DNA of 64,000 bases, from assembly GCA_964590395.1 (NCBI GenBank), contig CAZPVT010000030.1, positions 278,942-342,941 of the forward strand, given 5' to 3'. Under the pieces are notes generated by a model. It saw nothing but the letters and a program-made list of their open reading frames with translations, was not told the origin of the DNA and ran no database searches. Position numbers and translations under genes: made by a program. Position 1 is the stretch's first letter. Each line of letters starts with the position of its first letter. This stretch comes from JAOABP01 sp964590395 (GTDB taxonomy: Bacteria; Hydrothermota; Tepidihabitantia; Tepidihabitantales; Tepidihabitantaceae). This document shows positions 1-8,441 of this stretch, one piece after another.

Positions 1-2652
1 GACACCAGCCGGATAGTTACCCGCGGTAATTACTCTGGTCACCCGCCCGGAAATATCCACCAGTTCGATTCTAACCGGTTCTTCCCGGTTCAAATTAAAT
101 TCCACTGTTCCGGTGTTTTTTATTACCGTCGAAGAGATTTTAAGCCCAGTAGCCCTTCTTTGTGGGCTGGCGGTTTCAGTAATTCCGACCTCTGGATAGA
201 AAGCACCAAGAATTTTGGTTGTCTGATAGGACTCAACATAACCAGTGAAAGTCAAAAGGAAATAATTGAATGAATGAGTGGTTATGCTGGGTACGTAACG
301 GTCTGTGGATTGGTTAATCAGTTCCATACCCTCTCGATCGAGCACATCGCCAGTAGGCGTTACCCGCGCACCGTATATGTCGTAATCGCCGTTCCGAGAG
401 TCAGTCCAGACAACCAGATATTTAGAACCATCAAATGTCAGTGCAGGCCCGAACTGATCACCATCAGCGATAGAAACAGAAATTCCCTGCGTGTCAACAA
501 CCACACCATTATTGTTAACCCGGGCGCCGTAAATGTCATAATACCAGTCACCATCCCGGTCATCAGCCCAGACAACCAGATAACCGGTTGGACAATAGCC
601 AACTGCTGGGTTATTCTGATCGAACTCTGCTGTGGATATTGGAATACCGTTCGGATCAAGCACCTCACCATTCGGCGTTACCCGGGCACCATATATATTC
701 CAGTCACCATCCCGGTCATCAGCCCAGACAACCAGATAGGTTGTGCCCTTAACAACCGCTGGATTAGTCTGCCATCCTTCGTAGGAGCAAATACTGAGAT
801 GATCCAGCACATTGCCCTCTGGCGTTACCCGGGCACCATAAATATCAAATTTCTCATTTTCCCAGTCCACAAAATTCCAAACGACAAGATAATTTCTGCC
901 GTCGTAGGCAATTGCGGGTGAAACCTCATCCATCTCAGAACTTGTTATCTGAATACCATCCGGATCCAGCACCACGCCCGATGGTGTTACCCGCGCGCCA
1001 TAAATATCGTCCTGCCAGTTGCGATAATCCCCCCAGACAACAAGGTAGTTTGTACCGTCAAATGCAACCGCCGGGCTATATTGCTCACCCGGTGTGGTAG
1101 CAATCGGAATACCCGCTGGATCAAGCACAACTCCATTCGGTGTTACCCGCACGCCATAGATATCACCTTCGTCATTACGGTAATCCTCCCAGACAACCAG
1201 AAAGTTTGCTCCGTCGAAAGCCGCTTTTGAAGCATACTGGGTCGCACTGGTATAGCCGTAATCCAGAAGTATCCCATCAGGATCCAGTACCGTGCCCGAG
1301 GGTGTTACCCTGGCGCCATATATATCGGTATTTTCATCCCGATAATCGGACCAGACCGTAAAATACCTTGCCCCATCAAAAACAATTGCAGGTAGATACT
1401 GGTCAAACTCTGCGGTCGAGATCGGTATTCCCGATGTATCAAGAACCACTCCAGATGGTGTAACTCGTGCTCCATAAATATCCAGTTCCCAGCCGGAACG
1501 GACATCGGTCCAGACAACAAAGTAGTTTGTGCCGTCAAATGACAGTGCTGGCAGGACACTCGGATATTGCGCGATTTGAATTCCCTGGGTGTCAAGAACT
1601 ACACCAGATGGTGTTACCCGGGCACCGTAGATGCGATAATCATCCAGCGCGTTCCGGTCGTCAAACCACACCACCAGATAATCCGTACCGCCAAACTGGA
1701 CCTGGGGGTACATCTGATTATTGCTGGCGTTAGAAACCACAAACCCGTTTGGATCAATAACTGTGCCGTTCCGACTGACGCGTGCGCCATAGATATCATA
1801 ATACTCATCACCATCCCGATCATCATGCCAGGCCAAAAGATAGTTTGTGCGGTCAAAACCAATACTGTGTAAGATGGTTTGATTGTAAGGCTCGGTACAA
1901 ATCGCGATCCCATCCGGATCAAGCACCTCCCCATCTGACGTTACCCGGGCAGCATAGATATCAGATTCATAACCACCCGACCGGTAATCATTCCACGCAA
2001 CAAGATAATTGGTACCGTCAAAAATAACTGCAGGTGCAAGCTGGAAATCAATCGCAGTTGATATTGGAAATCCTTCCGGGTCAAGTACCACACCATTCGG
2101 AGTTACCCGTGCGCCAAATATATCCAAATCACCAGAACGAAAGTCCGACCAGACCACCATGTAATTACTTCCGTCAAAAGCCACCGCCGGATATATCTGG
2201 CCATACCAATCAGGACAGAGCAAAATTCCAAAAGTATCAAGCAGGGTTCCGCCGGGTGATATCCTTGCACCCACAATCTGGTAGCGGTTTAAATCCTGCC
2301 AGACGACAAAATAGTTTCTACCATCAAAAGCAACGCTGGCAAAATCCTGATCCCCGGGTGCAGAACCCAAAACCTGCGTCGTATCAAAAAGAAATTCCGG
2401 TAATTGAAAAGAACCGGTAGTAGCTGGCTGATGCTTAGCCTGATTCAGCCGGCGGAAAAGAGCCTCCTGTCGGGAAAGGTCTAACCGGGAAAATGGGAAA
2501 CGGGTGAACAACTCTTTTTGCCCGGTTTTCCGCTGACTGAACCGGTGTCGGAGATTCTTTTTTGACCAGGGTGAAGAATTGGCGATTTGCCCGGTTTCGG
2601 CATTCAGACAATAACTGAGCAGAAACATCACCAGCAAAAACGGTTTCTTCAT
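1..2652 (-). CDS. Secreted 13-repeat protein with FlgD-like C-terminus (partial)
   Basis: The ATG at 2652 follows a strong AGGAGG site at 2657-2663, and the frame stays open to base 1, so 884 codons are present and the C-terminus is cut off. Residues 1-18 look like a signal peptide (KK, hydrophobic core, LNA/E). From about residue 105 to 780 there are 13 imperfect repeats of about 50-57 residues. Each has a VVWxDxR segment followed by DIYGARVTPxGxVLDxxGI. Repeats of this kind suggest a beta-propeller or similar beta-fold; that is inference. The last visible residues read VELVDISGRVTRVI..GNYPAGV, typical of the FlgD-Ig or type-A sorting-like domains that end exported proteins in FCB-group and WOR-3 bacteria. 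Function is unknown; a surface or extracellular protein is likely. It is transcribed away from the CoA-transferase operon. Confidence 0.85.
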   Translation of the reverse strand, partial: MKKPFLLVMFLLSYCLNAETGQIANSSPWSKKNLRHRFSQRKTGQKELFTRFPFSRLDLSRQEALFRRLNQAKHQPATTGSFQLPEFLFDTTQVLGSAPGDQDFASVAFDGRNYFVVWQDLNRYQIVGARISPGGTLLDTFGILLCPDWYGQIYPAVAFDGSNYMVVWSDFRSGDLDIFGARVTPNGVVLDPEGFPISTAIDFQLAPAVIFDGTNYLVAWNDYRSGGYESDIYAARVTSDGEVLDPDGIAICTEPYNQTILHSIGFDRTNYLLAWHDDRDGDEYYDIYGARVSRNGTVIDPNGFVVSNASNNQMYPQVQFGGTDYLVVWFDDRNALDDYRIYGARVTPSGVVLDTQGIQIAQYPSVLPALSFDGTNYFVVWTDVRSGWELDIYGARVTPSGVVLDTSGIPISTAEFDQYLPAIVFDGARYFTVWSDYRDENTDIYGARVTPSGTVLDPDGILLDYGYTSATQYASKAAFDGANFLVVWEDYRNDEGDIYGVRVTPNGVVLDPAGIPIATTPGEQYSPAVAFDGTNYLVVWGDYRNWQDDIYGARVTPSGVVLDPDGIQITSSEMDEVSPAIAYDGRNYLVVWNFVDWENEKFDIYGARVTPEGNVLDHLSICSYEGWQTNPAVVKGTTYLVVWADDRDGDWNIYGARVTPNGEVLDPNGIPISTAEFDQNNPAVGYCPTGYLVVWADDRDGDWYYDIYGARVNNNGVVVDTQGISVSIADGDQFGPALTFDGSKYLVVWTDSRNGDYDIYGARVTPTGDVLDREGMELINQSTDRYVPSITTHSFNYFLLTFTGYVESYQTTKILGAFYPEVGITETASPQRRATGLKISSTVIKNTGTVEFNLNREEPVRIELVDISGRVTRVITAGNYPAGV

Positions 2653-2670
2653 AATTACCTCCTGGATAAA

Positions 2671-2698
2671 AGGATACCCATCATTTCAAACTTGTCAA
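2671..2698 (-). promoter_or_regulatory. Promoter of the 13-repeat protein gene
   Basis: On the minus strand a perfect -35 TTGACA (2698-2693) and a -10 TATCCT (2676-2671) are 16 bp apart. The predicted start of transcription lies near 2664, immediately before the AGGAGG site, giving a leader of about 12 bases. Confidence 0.5.
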
Positions 2699-2699
2699 A

Positions 2700-2930
2700 T
2701 TAATTATCAACCCATCTCTTAATCTGAGTGGTTATGCTACATAAAACCATTGCGGTTAGCACTATTCAAATTATCGCTATAATCCATCACCGGTTCGGTG
2801 CGACAGCCGAAATCTCAAGAATAGACCAAACCATAGCCATTACCGCACATCCAAATCCGAGAAAAAGCAGCGCCCGAAACATCACCTCTAACCTGCCCGA
2901 GACCCGATCGGCAAGGATTTTGTAAGCCAT
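2700..2930 (-). pseudogene. Possible decayed small two-TM protein, two in-frame TGA codons
   Basis: On the minus strand an ATG at 2930 opens a frame of 47 codons with one clear membrane helix (about residues 19-42) that stops at TGA 2789-2787. The same frame continues after this stop, meets a second TGA at 2768-2766, and encodes a second hydrophobic stretch (IVLTAMVLCSI) and a basic tail before TAA at 2702. Reading both TGA codons as tryptophan would give a coherent 76-residue two-helix protein. TGA ends many other genes here, so decay by TGG-to-TGA mutation is likelier than recoding. No clear ribosome site precedes the ATG. The first codons lie in the dispersed repeat. No family is recognised. 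Confidence 0.3.
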
Positions 2931-3052
2931 TGTGGATACCGTAGTGGGGACGGGGTCTAAAATTCGCCCAAAATCAAACTAACCACCTGTTTTTCAAGAA
3001 GATAAACCAAAAACCGCCGCAGTAAAAATTTAACCTAAAGGTTAAAAAATAA
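2892..3052 (-). repeat. Dispersed ~160 bp repeat, copy 1
   Basis: This stretch matches, in reverse orientation, 58269-58430. Shared landmarks in sense order are a palindrome (TTTAACCT-AA-AGGTTAAA on the plus strand at 3029-3046), GTTTATCTT, a T/A-rich block, TTTTAGACCCC.TCCCC, TACGGTATCC, an ATG, and an ACAAAATC.TT.CCG block. Between the blocks the two copies differ at many positions but keep spacing almost exactly. The rest of 2653-3223 shows only two promoters and the decayed frame. Confidence 0.75.
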
Positions 3053-3140
3053 TCTATTAGTAGCGGTGTCTTGGAGATTAGAGGCTGGATTAGTTTCTTT
3101 GGGTAAACCGTGGAATTATCACCCCGAGATTTGGGAAAAA

Positions 3141-3168
3141 TTGACAATGGCAATTTATTTTTTAATAT
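3141..3168 (+). promoter_or_regulatory. Promoter of the CoA-transferase/acyl-CoA dehydrogenase operon
   Basis: TTGACA at 3141-3146 and TAATAT at 3163-3168 are 16 bp apart. Transcription would start near 3175, giving a leader of about 50 bases before the ATG at 3224 with its GGAGG site. Confidence 0.55.
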
Positions 3169-3223
3169 GAAACTTGTGTTATCGAACGACCACTGGGTCA
3201 AATAGCTATGAATGGAGGAAATT

Positions 3224-4195
3224 ATGAAGTTACTTGAATCAGGTATCGGAGAGCTTTTTCAGCCACCTGATCCAGATGGCTTCCGGGAATGGGTGTATAA
3301 GCATAAAAACACCCGTCTGGTCCCCAAGGTGATGAACGAACAGGAGGCGATTGCCCGTTTTGTCCATGATGGTGATTACATCGGCACCGAACTTTACGGT
3401 ACAGTCCGGGGACCGATGTCACTCGTCAGGGAGTTAATCCGTCAGGGTAAGAAGCATCTGCGGGTTGCGGGACAGGGAGTTCATGAACTTGACCTCCTGC
3501 TGGCTGCGGATCTGGTTGATACCCTTGACATAACTTATATCGGCTGGGAGGTCTACGGCATCTCTCATATCCTGCGCCGGGCGGTGGAATCGGGCAGGGT
3601 GAAAACCACTGAATGGTCAAATGCGGCAATCTCCTGGCGTTTCAAAGCCGCAGCAATGGGCATGCCATTTATCCCGGTACGATCGATGCTCGGTACCGAC
3701 ACTTTAAAGTACTCGGCAGCAAAGGTAGTTGAAGACCCATGGACCGGTAAGCCGATCTGTCTTTTACCCGCTCTCTACCTTGATGTTGGTTTGATCCATG
3801 TACATCAGGCAGATGAGGTTGGTAACTGCCGGATTGAAGGCATATCCGGTTTTGCCCTGGAACTGGCACGGGCTTCAAAGAAACTGATTGTCTCCGCCGA
3901 AGAGCTAATCTCAACCGAGGAGATCCGGAAATATCCGGAAAGAACCGTTATCCCCTATTACCTGGTAGATGCGGTGGTCGTTGCCAAATATGGCTCGCAT
4001 CCGGGTGAGATGTGCTATCGCTACTGGCGGGATGATGAGCATATGCTATCGTTCTATCAGGACTCGGCTGATCCGGAGAAGACACGGGCGTATCTTGACA
4101 AATGGATCTACGGCTGTAAAAGCCACGAAACGTATATTGAACTGGTCGGCAGAGGCCGACTCAAGGAACTAGAGGAGAAAATTGGAGGTCGGTAA
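3224..4195 (+). CDS. CoA-transferase family I, alpha subunit (glutaconate CoA-transferase-like)
   Basis: This 323-residue protein matches the A subunit of the glutaconate CoA-transferase type of family I enzymes, which move CoA between acyl-CoA and a free acid through a heterodimer or heterotetramer. The upstream ATG at 3212 is part of the GGAGG site for the ATG at 3224, so 3224 is chosen. A glycine-rich alternation typical of the fold, HPGEMCY near residue 255, and the size support the call. The next gene encodes the partner subunit one base after this stop codon. The substrate cannot be named from sequence. The following acyl-CoA dehydrogenases suggest activation of an organic acid followed by alpha-beta oxidation. 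Confidence 0.85.
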   Translation: MKLLESGIGELFQPPDPDGFREWVYKHKNTRLVPKVMNEQEAIARFVHDGDYIGTELYGTVRGPMSLVRELIRQGKKHLRVAGQGVHELDLLLAADLVDTLDITYIGWEVYGISHILRRAVESGRVKTTEWSNAAISWRFKAAAMGMPFIPVRSMLGTDTLKYSAAKVVEDPWTGKPICLLPALYLDVGLIHVHQADEVGNCRIEGISGFALELARASKKLIVSAEELISTEEIRKYPERTVIPYYLVDAVVVAKYGSHPGEMCYRYWRDDEHMLSFYQDSADPEKTRAYLDKWIYGCKSHETYIELVGRGRLKELEEKIGGR

Positions 4196-4196
4196 T

Positions 4197-4961
4197 ATGA
4201 AAAGATACAACGAAACCGAATTCCTCATCTGTCTCGCTGCCAGTCTGATGGAGGACGGCACAACTGCATTCATCGGCACCGGCATTCCGATGCTGGCTGC
4301 CGCGCTGGCAAAGAAGACCCATGCTCCCAATTTGGTCGCCATTTTTGAATTTGGTGGCACTGGCGCCTCGCTGGAAAAACTACCGCTCGCGGTAGGTGAA
4401 TCAAGAACTTTTCACCGGGCACTGGCAGCATCAGGTATCTGTGATATAATGGAGACCGCCCAGCGCGGATTTATCGAATACGGCTTTCTTGGTGCGGCCC
4501 AAATTGATATGTATGGCAACTTAAACACTACTGTGATTGGCCAATACTGGCCACCAAAAGTTCGACTTCCGGGATCGGGTGGTGCCAACGATGTCGGCTC
4601 GCACTGCTGGAAAAACATCATCATTGTCCGTCAGCACGATACCAGGAGATTTGTTCCGAAAGTTGACTTTTTAACCACCCCGGGGTATCTAACCGGTCCC
4701 GGTGCCCGAGAAAAAGCCGGTCTGCCACCCAATACCGGACCCTACCGGGTAGTTACCTCCCTCGGACTAATGGATTTCGAACCGGAGTCGAAACGGATGC
4801 GGCTCATCGGCTTGAATCCCGGTGTAACGGTTGAACAGGTAATTGCCAATACCGGCTTTGAACTACTGATTGCCGACGATATCGTCACCAATCCCGAACC
4901 AACTGACGAACAGCTCCACCTGCTCCGTACCGAGATTGATCCAGAACATTATTATATCTAA
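4197..4961 (+). CDS. CoA-transferase family I, beta subunit (glutaconate CoA-transferase-like)
   Basis: This 254-residue partner of the preceding gene has its ATG at 4197, after a GGAGG site inside the end of that gene. Residue E51 in the motif FEFGG lies where family I beta subunits carry the catalytic glutamate that forms the glutamyl-CoA thioester (Glu54 in the Acidaminococcus enzyme, known for the family). The GSGGANDVGS segment near residue 125 and a conserved C-terminal domain fit. A 24 bp gap with a weak AGAGG site leads into the first acyl-CoA dehydrogenase, so all four genes probably form one transcript. Confidence 0.87.
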   Translation: MKRYNETEFLICLAASLMEDGTTAFIGTGIPMLAAALAKKTHAPNLVAIFEFGGTGASLEKLPLAVGESRTFHRALAASGICDIMETAQRGFIEYGFLGAAQIDMYGNLNTTVIGQYWPPKVRLPGSGGANDVGSHCWKNIIIVRQHDTRRFVPKVDFLTTPGYLTGPGAREKAGLPPNTGPYRVVTSLGLMDFEPESKRMRLIGLNPGVTVEQVIANTGFELLIADDIVTNPEPTDEQLHLLRTEIDPEHYYI

Positions 4962-4985
4962 ATCTAAACTAAGAAAAGAGGCAAA

Positions 4986-6104
4986 TTGATCCTTTCGGCT
5001 GAACATCAACGATTCCAAAAAGAGGTCCGGGAATTTGCGCAATCAGTGATTGCCCCGCGTTCCCAAGAATACCACCTAAATCACAAATTCGTGATGGAAA
5101 ATATCCGGGCGCTGGCAAAGAAAGGTTACCTGGGTATCCCATGGCCTAAGGAACTTGGCGGGCTTGGTTTTGACCATCTTGCCTATGCCATTGTGGTCGA
5201 GGAGATTTCACGTGCCTGCGCATCCACTGGTCTAACCGTTGCTGCTCACACCTCGTTGGGAACTTACCCAATTATCAAATTCGGCACTGAGGAACAGAAA
5301 AGGCGGTTTGTACCACCGCTTGCCCGTGGTGATTATCTGGGAGCATTCGGGCTAACCGAACCCAATGCGGGCAGTGATGCTGCCGGTGTTGAAACCACGG
5401 CGCGGCTGACTGACGGTGGGTACATCATCAATGGCTCCAAAAGGTTCATCACCAATGCCGCCTATGCGGGCACGGTCATCGTTGCTGCAACCCTAGACCG
5501 GAAACTTGGCAAAAAAGGGATCACCTGTTTCATTGTGGAGACAAAATCAAAAGGTTTCATTGTTGCTAAAGAGGAAAATAAACTGGGATTAAAAGGCTCC
5601 AATACCGTTGAACTGGCTTTTGAAGACCTCTTTGTGCCTAAAGAGAATGTGCTGGGGACAGAGTATGGCGGTTACCGGATATTTATGGAGACACTGGACG
5701 GCGGCAGAATCTCCATCGGCGCCTTCTGTCTCGGTATGGCGCAGTGTGCGCTTGACAGCCTGATCGAATGGGCAAAAGGCAGAGAACACTCCCAGCAGAC
5801 TGCTAAGGCAATCGCCGATGTGGCAACCGAGGTTGCCGCTGCCCGGCTGTTAGTCTATGATGCAGCGATAACCAAAGATGCGGGGATACGGGCTGACGAA
5901 CAGTGCGCCTTTGCCAAACTTTTTGCCTCCGAGACCGCGGTGCGGGCGGTGAATACCGCGATCAGCACCATTGGTTTTGACACGTTAAAAAACAGCTCTA
6001 CTCTTGGACGGCTTTACCAGGATGTCAAATTGGGGGAAATTGGCGAAGGCACTTCAGAGATAATGAGACTGATCATCGCCAAGGAAGTTTTAAAAGCAAC
6101 ATAG
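4986..6104 (+). CDS. Acyl-CoA dehydrogenase, divergent, lacking the FGxPI segment
   Basis: This 372-residue flavoprotein-type acyl-CoA dehydrogenase starts at TTG with AGAGG upstream. The N-terminal helical domain, the FGLTEPNAGSDAA flavin/substrate motif (about residues 120-132) and the C-terminal GEGTSEIMR are clear. The glutamate of the YEGT-type motif, the catalytic base in short/medium-chain enzymes, is kept although Tyr is Gly. Compared with its neighbour it lacks about seven residues where the family has ERxxFGxPI..F (here GREHSQQTAKAI), and the GGYGY loop is IGFDTL. These regions contact FAD and the subunit interface in known structures, so cofactor binding may differ. It may pair with the next gene product or be a specialised paralogue. 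Confidence 0.85.
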   Translation: MILSAEHQRFQKEVREFAQSVIAPRSQEYHLNHKFVMENIRALAKKGYLGIPWPKELGGLGFDHLAYAIVVEEISRACASTGLTVAAHTSLGTYPIIKFGTEEQKRRFVPPLARGDYLGAFGLTEPNAGSDAAGVETTARLTDGGYIINGSKRFITNAAYAGTVIVAATLDRKLGKKGITCFIVETKSKGFIVAKEENKLGLKGSNTVELAFEDLFVPKENVLGTEYGGYRIFMETLDGGRISIGAFCLGMAQCALDSLIEWAKGREHSQQTAKAIADVATEVAAARLLVYDAAITKDAGIRADEQCAFAKLFASETAVRAVNTAISTIGFDTLKNSSTLGRLYQDVKLGEIGEGTSEIMRLIIAKEVLKAT

Positions 6105-6113
6105 GAGGTAAAA

Positions 6114-7256
6114 ATGGACTTTAATTTGACTGAAGACCAGATAATGCTCCGCAATATGGTCCGTGATTTTGCCCAGAAAGAATTGGAGCCCCAGGCCGCG
6201 GCGCTTGATGCCAGCGCGGAGTTTCCCACAGTGACCATTAAAAAACTGGCGGAGTTAGGACTATTGAGTATGACTATTCCGGAAAAATATGGTGGTGCCC
6301 AGTTTGACTTTGTTTCCCTGGCGATCGCGATTGAAGAGGTTTCGCGCGGTTGCAGTTCCACCGGTGTGATCACCGCTGTCCATAACACCCTTGCCGCCTG
6401 GCCCATTGTTAATTGGGGAACAGAGGAGCAAAAACAGCGCTATCTACCAAGAATGGCAACAGGTGAATTACTCGGTGCCTTTGGTCTCACCGAAGCCAAT
6501 GCGGGTTCGGACCCCGCATCAATGGAAACCAGAGCGGTACTCAAAGGTGATAAGTACATACTCAACGGCTCCAAACGTTTCATCACCAATGCAGGTGCAG
6601 CCCAGCTGTTTATCGTCTTTGCCAAAACCGCACCAGAACTGGGCAGTAGAGGTGTAACTGCCTTCATCGTGGAACGAGACTTTCCCGGCTTTTCGCTTGG
6701 TAAGCATGAAGACCTGCTCGGTCTGCGTGCCACCGCCAACTGTGAACTGATATTTGAGGATTGCGAGGTACCAAAAGAAAATGTACTGGGTGAAATTAAT
6801 GCTGGTTTCAAAATTGCCCTCGGCACACTTGATGTTTCCCGTATTGATATTGGTGCCCAGGCGGTCGGTATCGCACAATCTGCATTGGAAAAGTCCATCG
6901 CCTATTCCCGCGAACGCAAACAATTCGGTAAGCCCATCTGTGAATTCGAAATGATTCAGGCAAAACTGGCGGAAATGGCAACAAAGATTCAGGCATCAAG
7001 ACTTCTGGTCTACTATGCTGCTAATCAGAAGGACACTGGCAAACCCCGATTCAGCCAAGAGTCAGCGATGGCAAAGCTGTTTGCTGCTACCACCGCGGTT
7101 GAAGTTACCCGAGAGGCGGTTCAGATTTTGGGTGGCTATGGTTATACCAAAGAGTATCCGGTTGAACGGCTATACCGGGATGCCAAATGTATGGAGATTT
7201 ACGAAGGCACTTCAGAAATCCAGCGCATTGTCATCGCCCGTAACCTGTTGGCTTAA
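6114..7256 (+). CDS. Acyl-CoA dehydrogenase, canonical short/medium-chain type
   Basis: This 380-residue FAD enzyme oxidises acyl-CoA to the 2,3-enoyl-CoA and passes electrons to an electron-transfer flavoprotein. It begins at ATG after AGGAGGT. The full family signature is present: FGLTEANAGSDPAS near 124-137, YSRERKQFGKPI near 263-274, QILGGYGYTKEYPVERLYRD, and YEGTSEIQR with the catalytic glutamate. It is the last gene of the plus-strand operon and meets the minus-strand aminotransferase 20 bp downstream. No ETF genes are in the window. The chain length of its substrate cannot be read from the sequence. Confidence 0.93.
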   Translation: MDFNLTEDQIMLRNMVRDFAQKELEPQAAALDASAEFPTVTIKKLAELGLLSMTIPEKYGGAQFDFVSLAIAIEEVSRGCSSTGVITAVHNTLAAWPIVNWGTEEQKQRYLPRMATGELLGAFGLTEANAGSDPASMETRAVLKGDKYILNGSKRFITNAGAAQLFIVFAKTAPELGSRGVTAFIVERDFPGFSLGKHEDLLGLRATANCELIFEDCEVPKENVLGEINAGFKIALGTLDVSRIDIGAQAVGIAQSALEKSIAYSRERKQFGKPICEFEMIQAKLAEMATKIQASRLLVYYAANQKDTGKPRFSQESAMAKLFAATTAVEVTREAVQILGGYGYTKEYPVERLYRDAKCMEIYEGTSEIQRIVIARNLLA

Positions 7257-7276
7257 AAAGTTAGACGACAAACCAC

Positions 7277-8437
7277 TTAACGGCGCACTCCCCTACCCAT
7301 TGTTTGCCGGATGATGGTGCAGATGTGTTCCAGCTCTGCTTCTGTTAATGCCGAACCACTTGGCAAACACAGACCACTCGCAAACAGTTTCTCTGCGACA
7401 TCCCCACCTCGGCGCCGGCAGTGCTGAAAAACCGGCTGGAGATGCAGTGGCTTCCAGATAGGTCTTGCCTCAATATTTTCTCGTTCCAGAGCCAGGCGCA
7501 CATCCTCCACGGTTGCACCAAACTCCTTTGGATCGATAGTGATACAGGTCAACCATCGGCTTGATTTTCCGTAAGGTGCCTCGGGCATAAACCCAATACC
7601 AGGTAAATCACCAAGCAATTGCTGATAAAACTTAAAGTTACGTCGCCGTACAGCAATCCGTTCATTCAACACGGTCAACTGCCCTAAACCAATTGCTGCC
7701 AGGATATTACTCAGCCGATAATTAAACCCGATTTCTGAATGCTGGTAATGCGGTGCCGGATCCCGGGCTTGTGTAGCAAGGAAACGGGCTTTGTCAGTGA
7801 TCATCTTATTATGAGAAACCAGCATTCCTCCCCCAGCAGTGGTAATAATCTTATTACCGTTAAAAGAAAAAGCAGCGGCAACACCAAAGTTACCTGCATA
7901 ACGTCCCTGATATGTGGCACCAAGTGCCTCAGCTGCATCTTCTATTACCGGTACGCCATATTCTTCACACTTTTTTATAATTGGCTCGTAATCACAACAC
8001 TGGCCATAAAGGTCAACCGTAATGACCGCCCGGGGTAACCTACCCCTCCGGGCACAGTCATCGAGTTCTTCAGCCAGAAGATTCGGGTCTATCGTCCAGG
8101 TTTTCGGATCGCTGTCAATGAAAACCGGCTGACATCCTTCGTAGATAATGACATTGGCAGAGGCAGAAAAAGTCAACGTCGGACAGATTACCTCTGTGGT
8201 ATAAAGGTTAGAATTAGAAGGTGTTTGCTGTAATACGATTCGCAGTGCGAGATGGAGAGCCCCTGTACCCGATGAAAGGGCGGTAGCATAGGGAACACAA
8301 ATCAGTTTGGCAAACTCCATTTCAAACGCCTCCACCATCGGTCCCATAGGTGCAATCCAATTCGAGGCGAAAGCCTCCTTTACATATTCAATCTCTTTTC
8401 CGCACATATGAGGCGGTGAAAGATAAATCCGCTTCAT
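7277..8437 (-). CDS. DegT/DnrJ/EryC1/StrS-family sugar aminotransferase
   Basis: A PLP enzyme of 386 residues that aminates keto-sugar nucleotides, as in bacillosamine (PglE) and related pathways. The start is set at 8437 (MKRIYLSPPHM) because upstream residues fall inside the preceding gene. SGTGALHLAL (about 56-65), EDAAEALGA with the PLP-binding Asp (about 167), and SFNGNKIITTAGGG with the Schiff-base lysine K196 are all present. It is the last gene of the long minus-strand glycan block and comes 4 bp after the ATP-grasp gene. No 4,6-dehydratase sits next to it, so its keto-sugar donor may come from the FnlA-like enzyme or from elsewhere. Confidence 0.9.
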   Translation of the reverse strand: MKRIYLSPPHMCGKEIEYVKEAFASNWIAPMGPMVEAFEMEFAKLICVPYATALSSGTGALHLALRIVLQQTPSNSNLYTTEVICPTLTFSASANVIIYEGCQPVFIDSDPKTWTIDPNLLAEELDDCARRGRLPRAVITVDLYGQCCDYEPIIKKCEEYGVPVIEDAAEALGATYQGRYAGNFGVAAAFSFNGNKIITTAGGGMLVSHNKMITDKARFLATQARDPAPHYQHSEIGFNYRLSNILAAIGLGQLTVLNERIAVRRRNFKFYQQLLGDLPGIGFMPEAPYGKSSRWLTCITIDPKEFGATVEDVRLALERENIEARPIWKPLHLQPVFQHCRRRGGDVAEKLFASGLCLPSGSALTEAELEHICTIIRQTMGRGVRR

Positions 8438-8441
8438 AAGA

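Noticed and set aside
274..2420. Plus-strand open frames opposite the 13-repeat gene
   Set aside because: They exist because the repeat codon pattern leaves the opposite strand open. They have no ribosome sites, and the minus-strand frame is a continuous signal-bearing protein.
2766..2789. Selenocysteine or TGA-as-Trp recoding in the decayed frame
   Set aside because: TGA ends many intact genes in this window and no SECIS-like stem was seen next to either TGA.
2728..2925. Plus-strand frame of 65 codons between the repeat-protein gene and the CoA-transferase operon
   Set aside because: No ribosome site, composition not protein-like; the minus-strand frame across the same bases is more coherent.
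6014..6898. Minus-strand frames of 130-152 codons opposite the second acyl-CoA dehydrogenase
   Set aside because: Serine-rich shadow frames inside a conserved gene.
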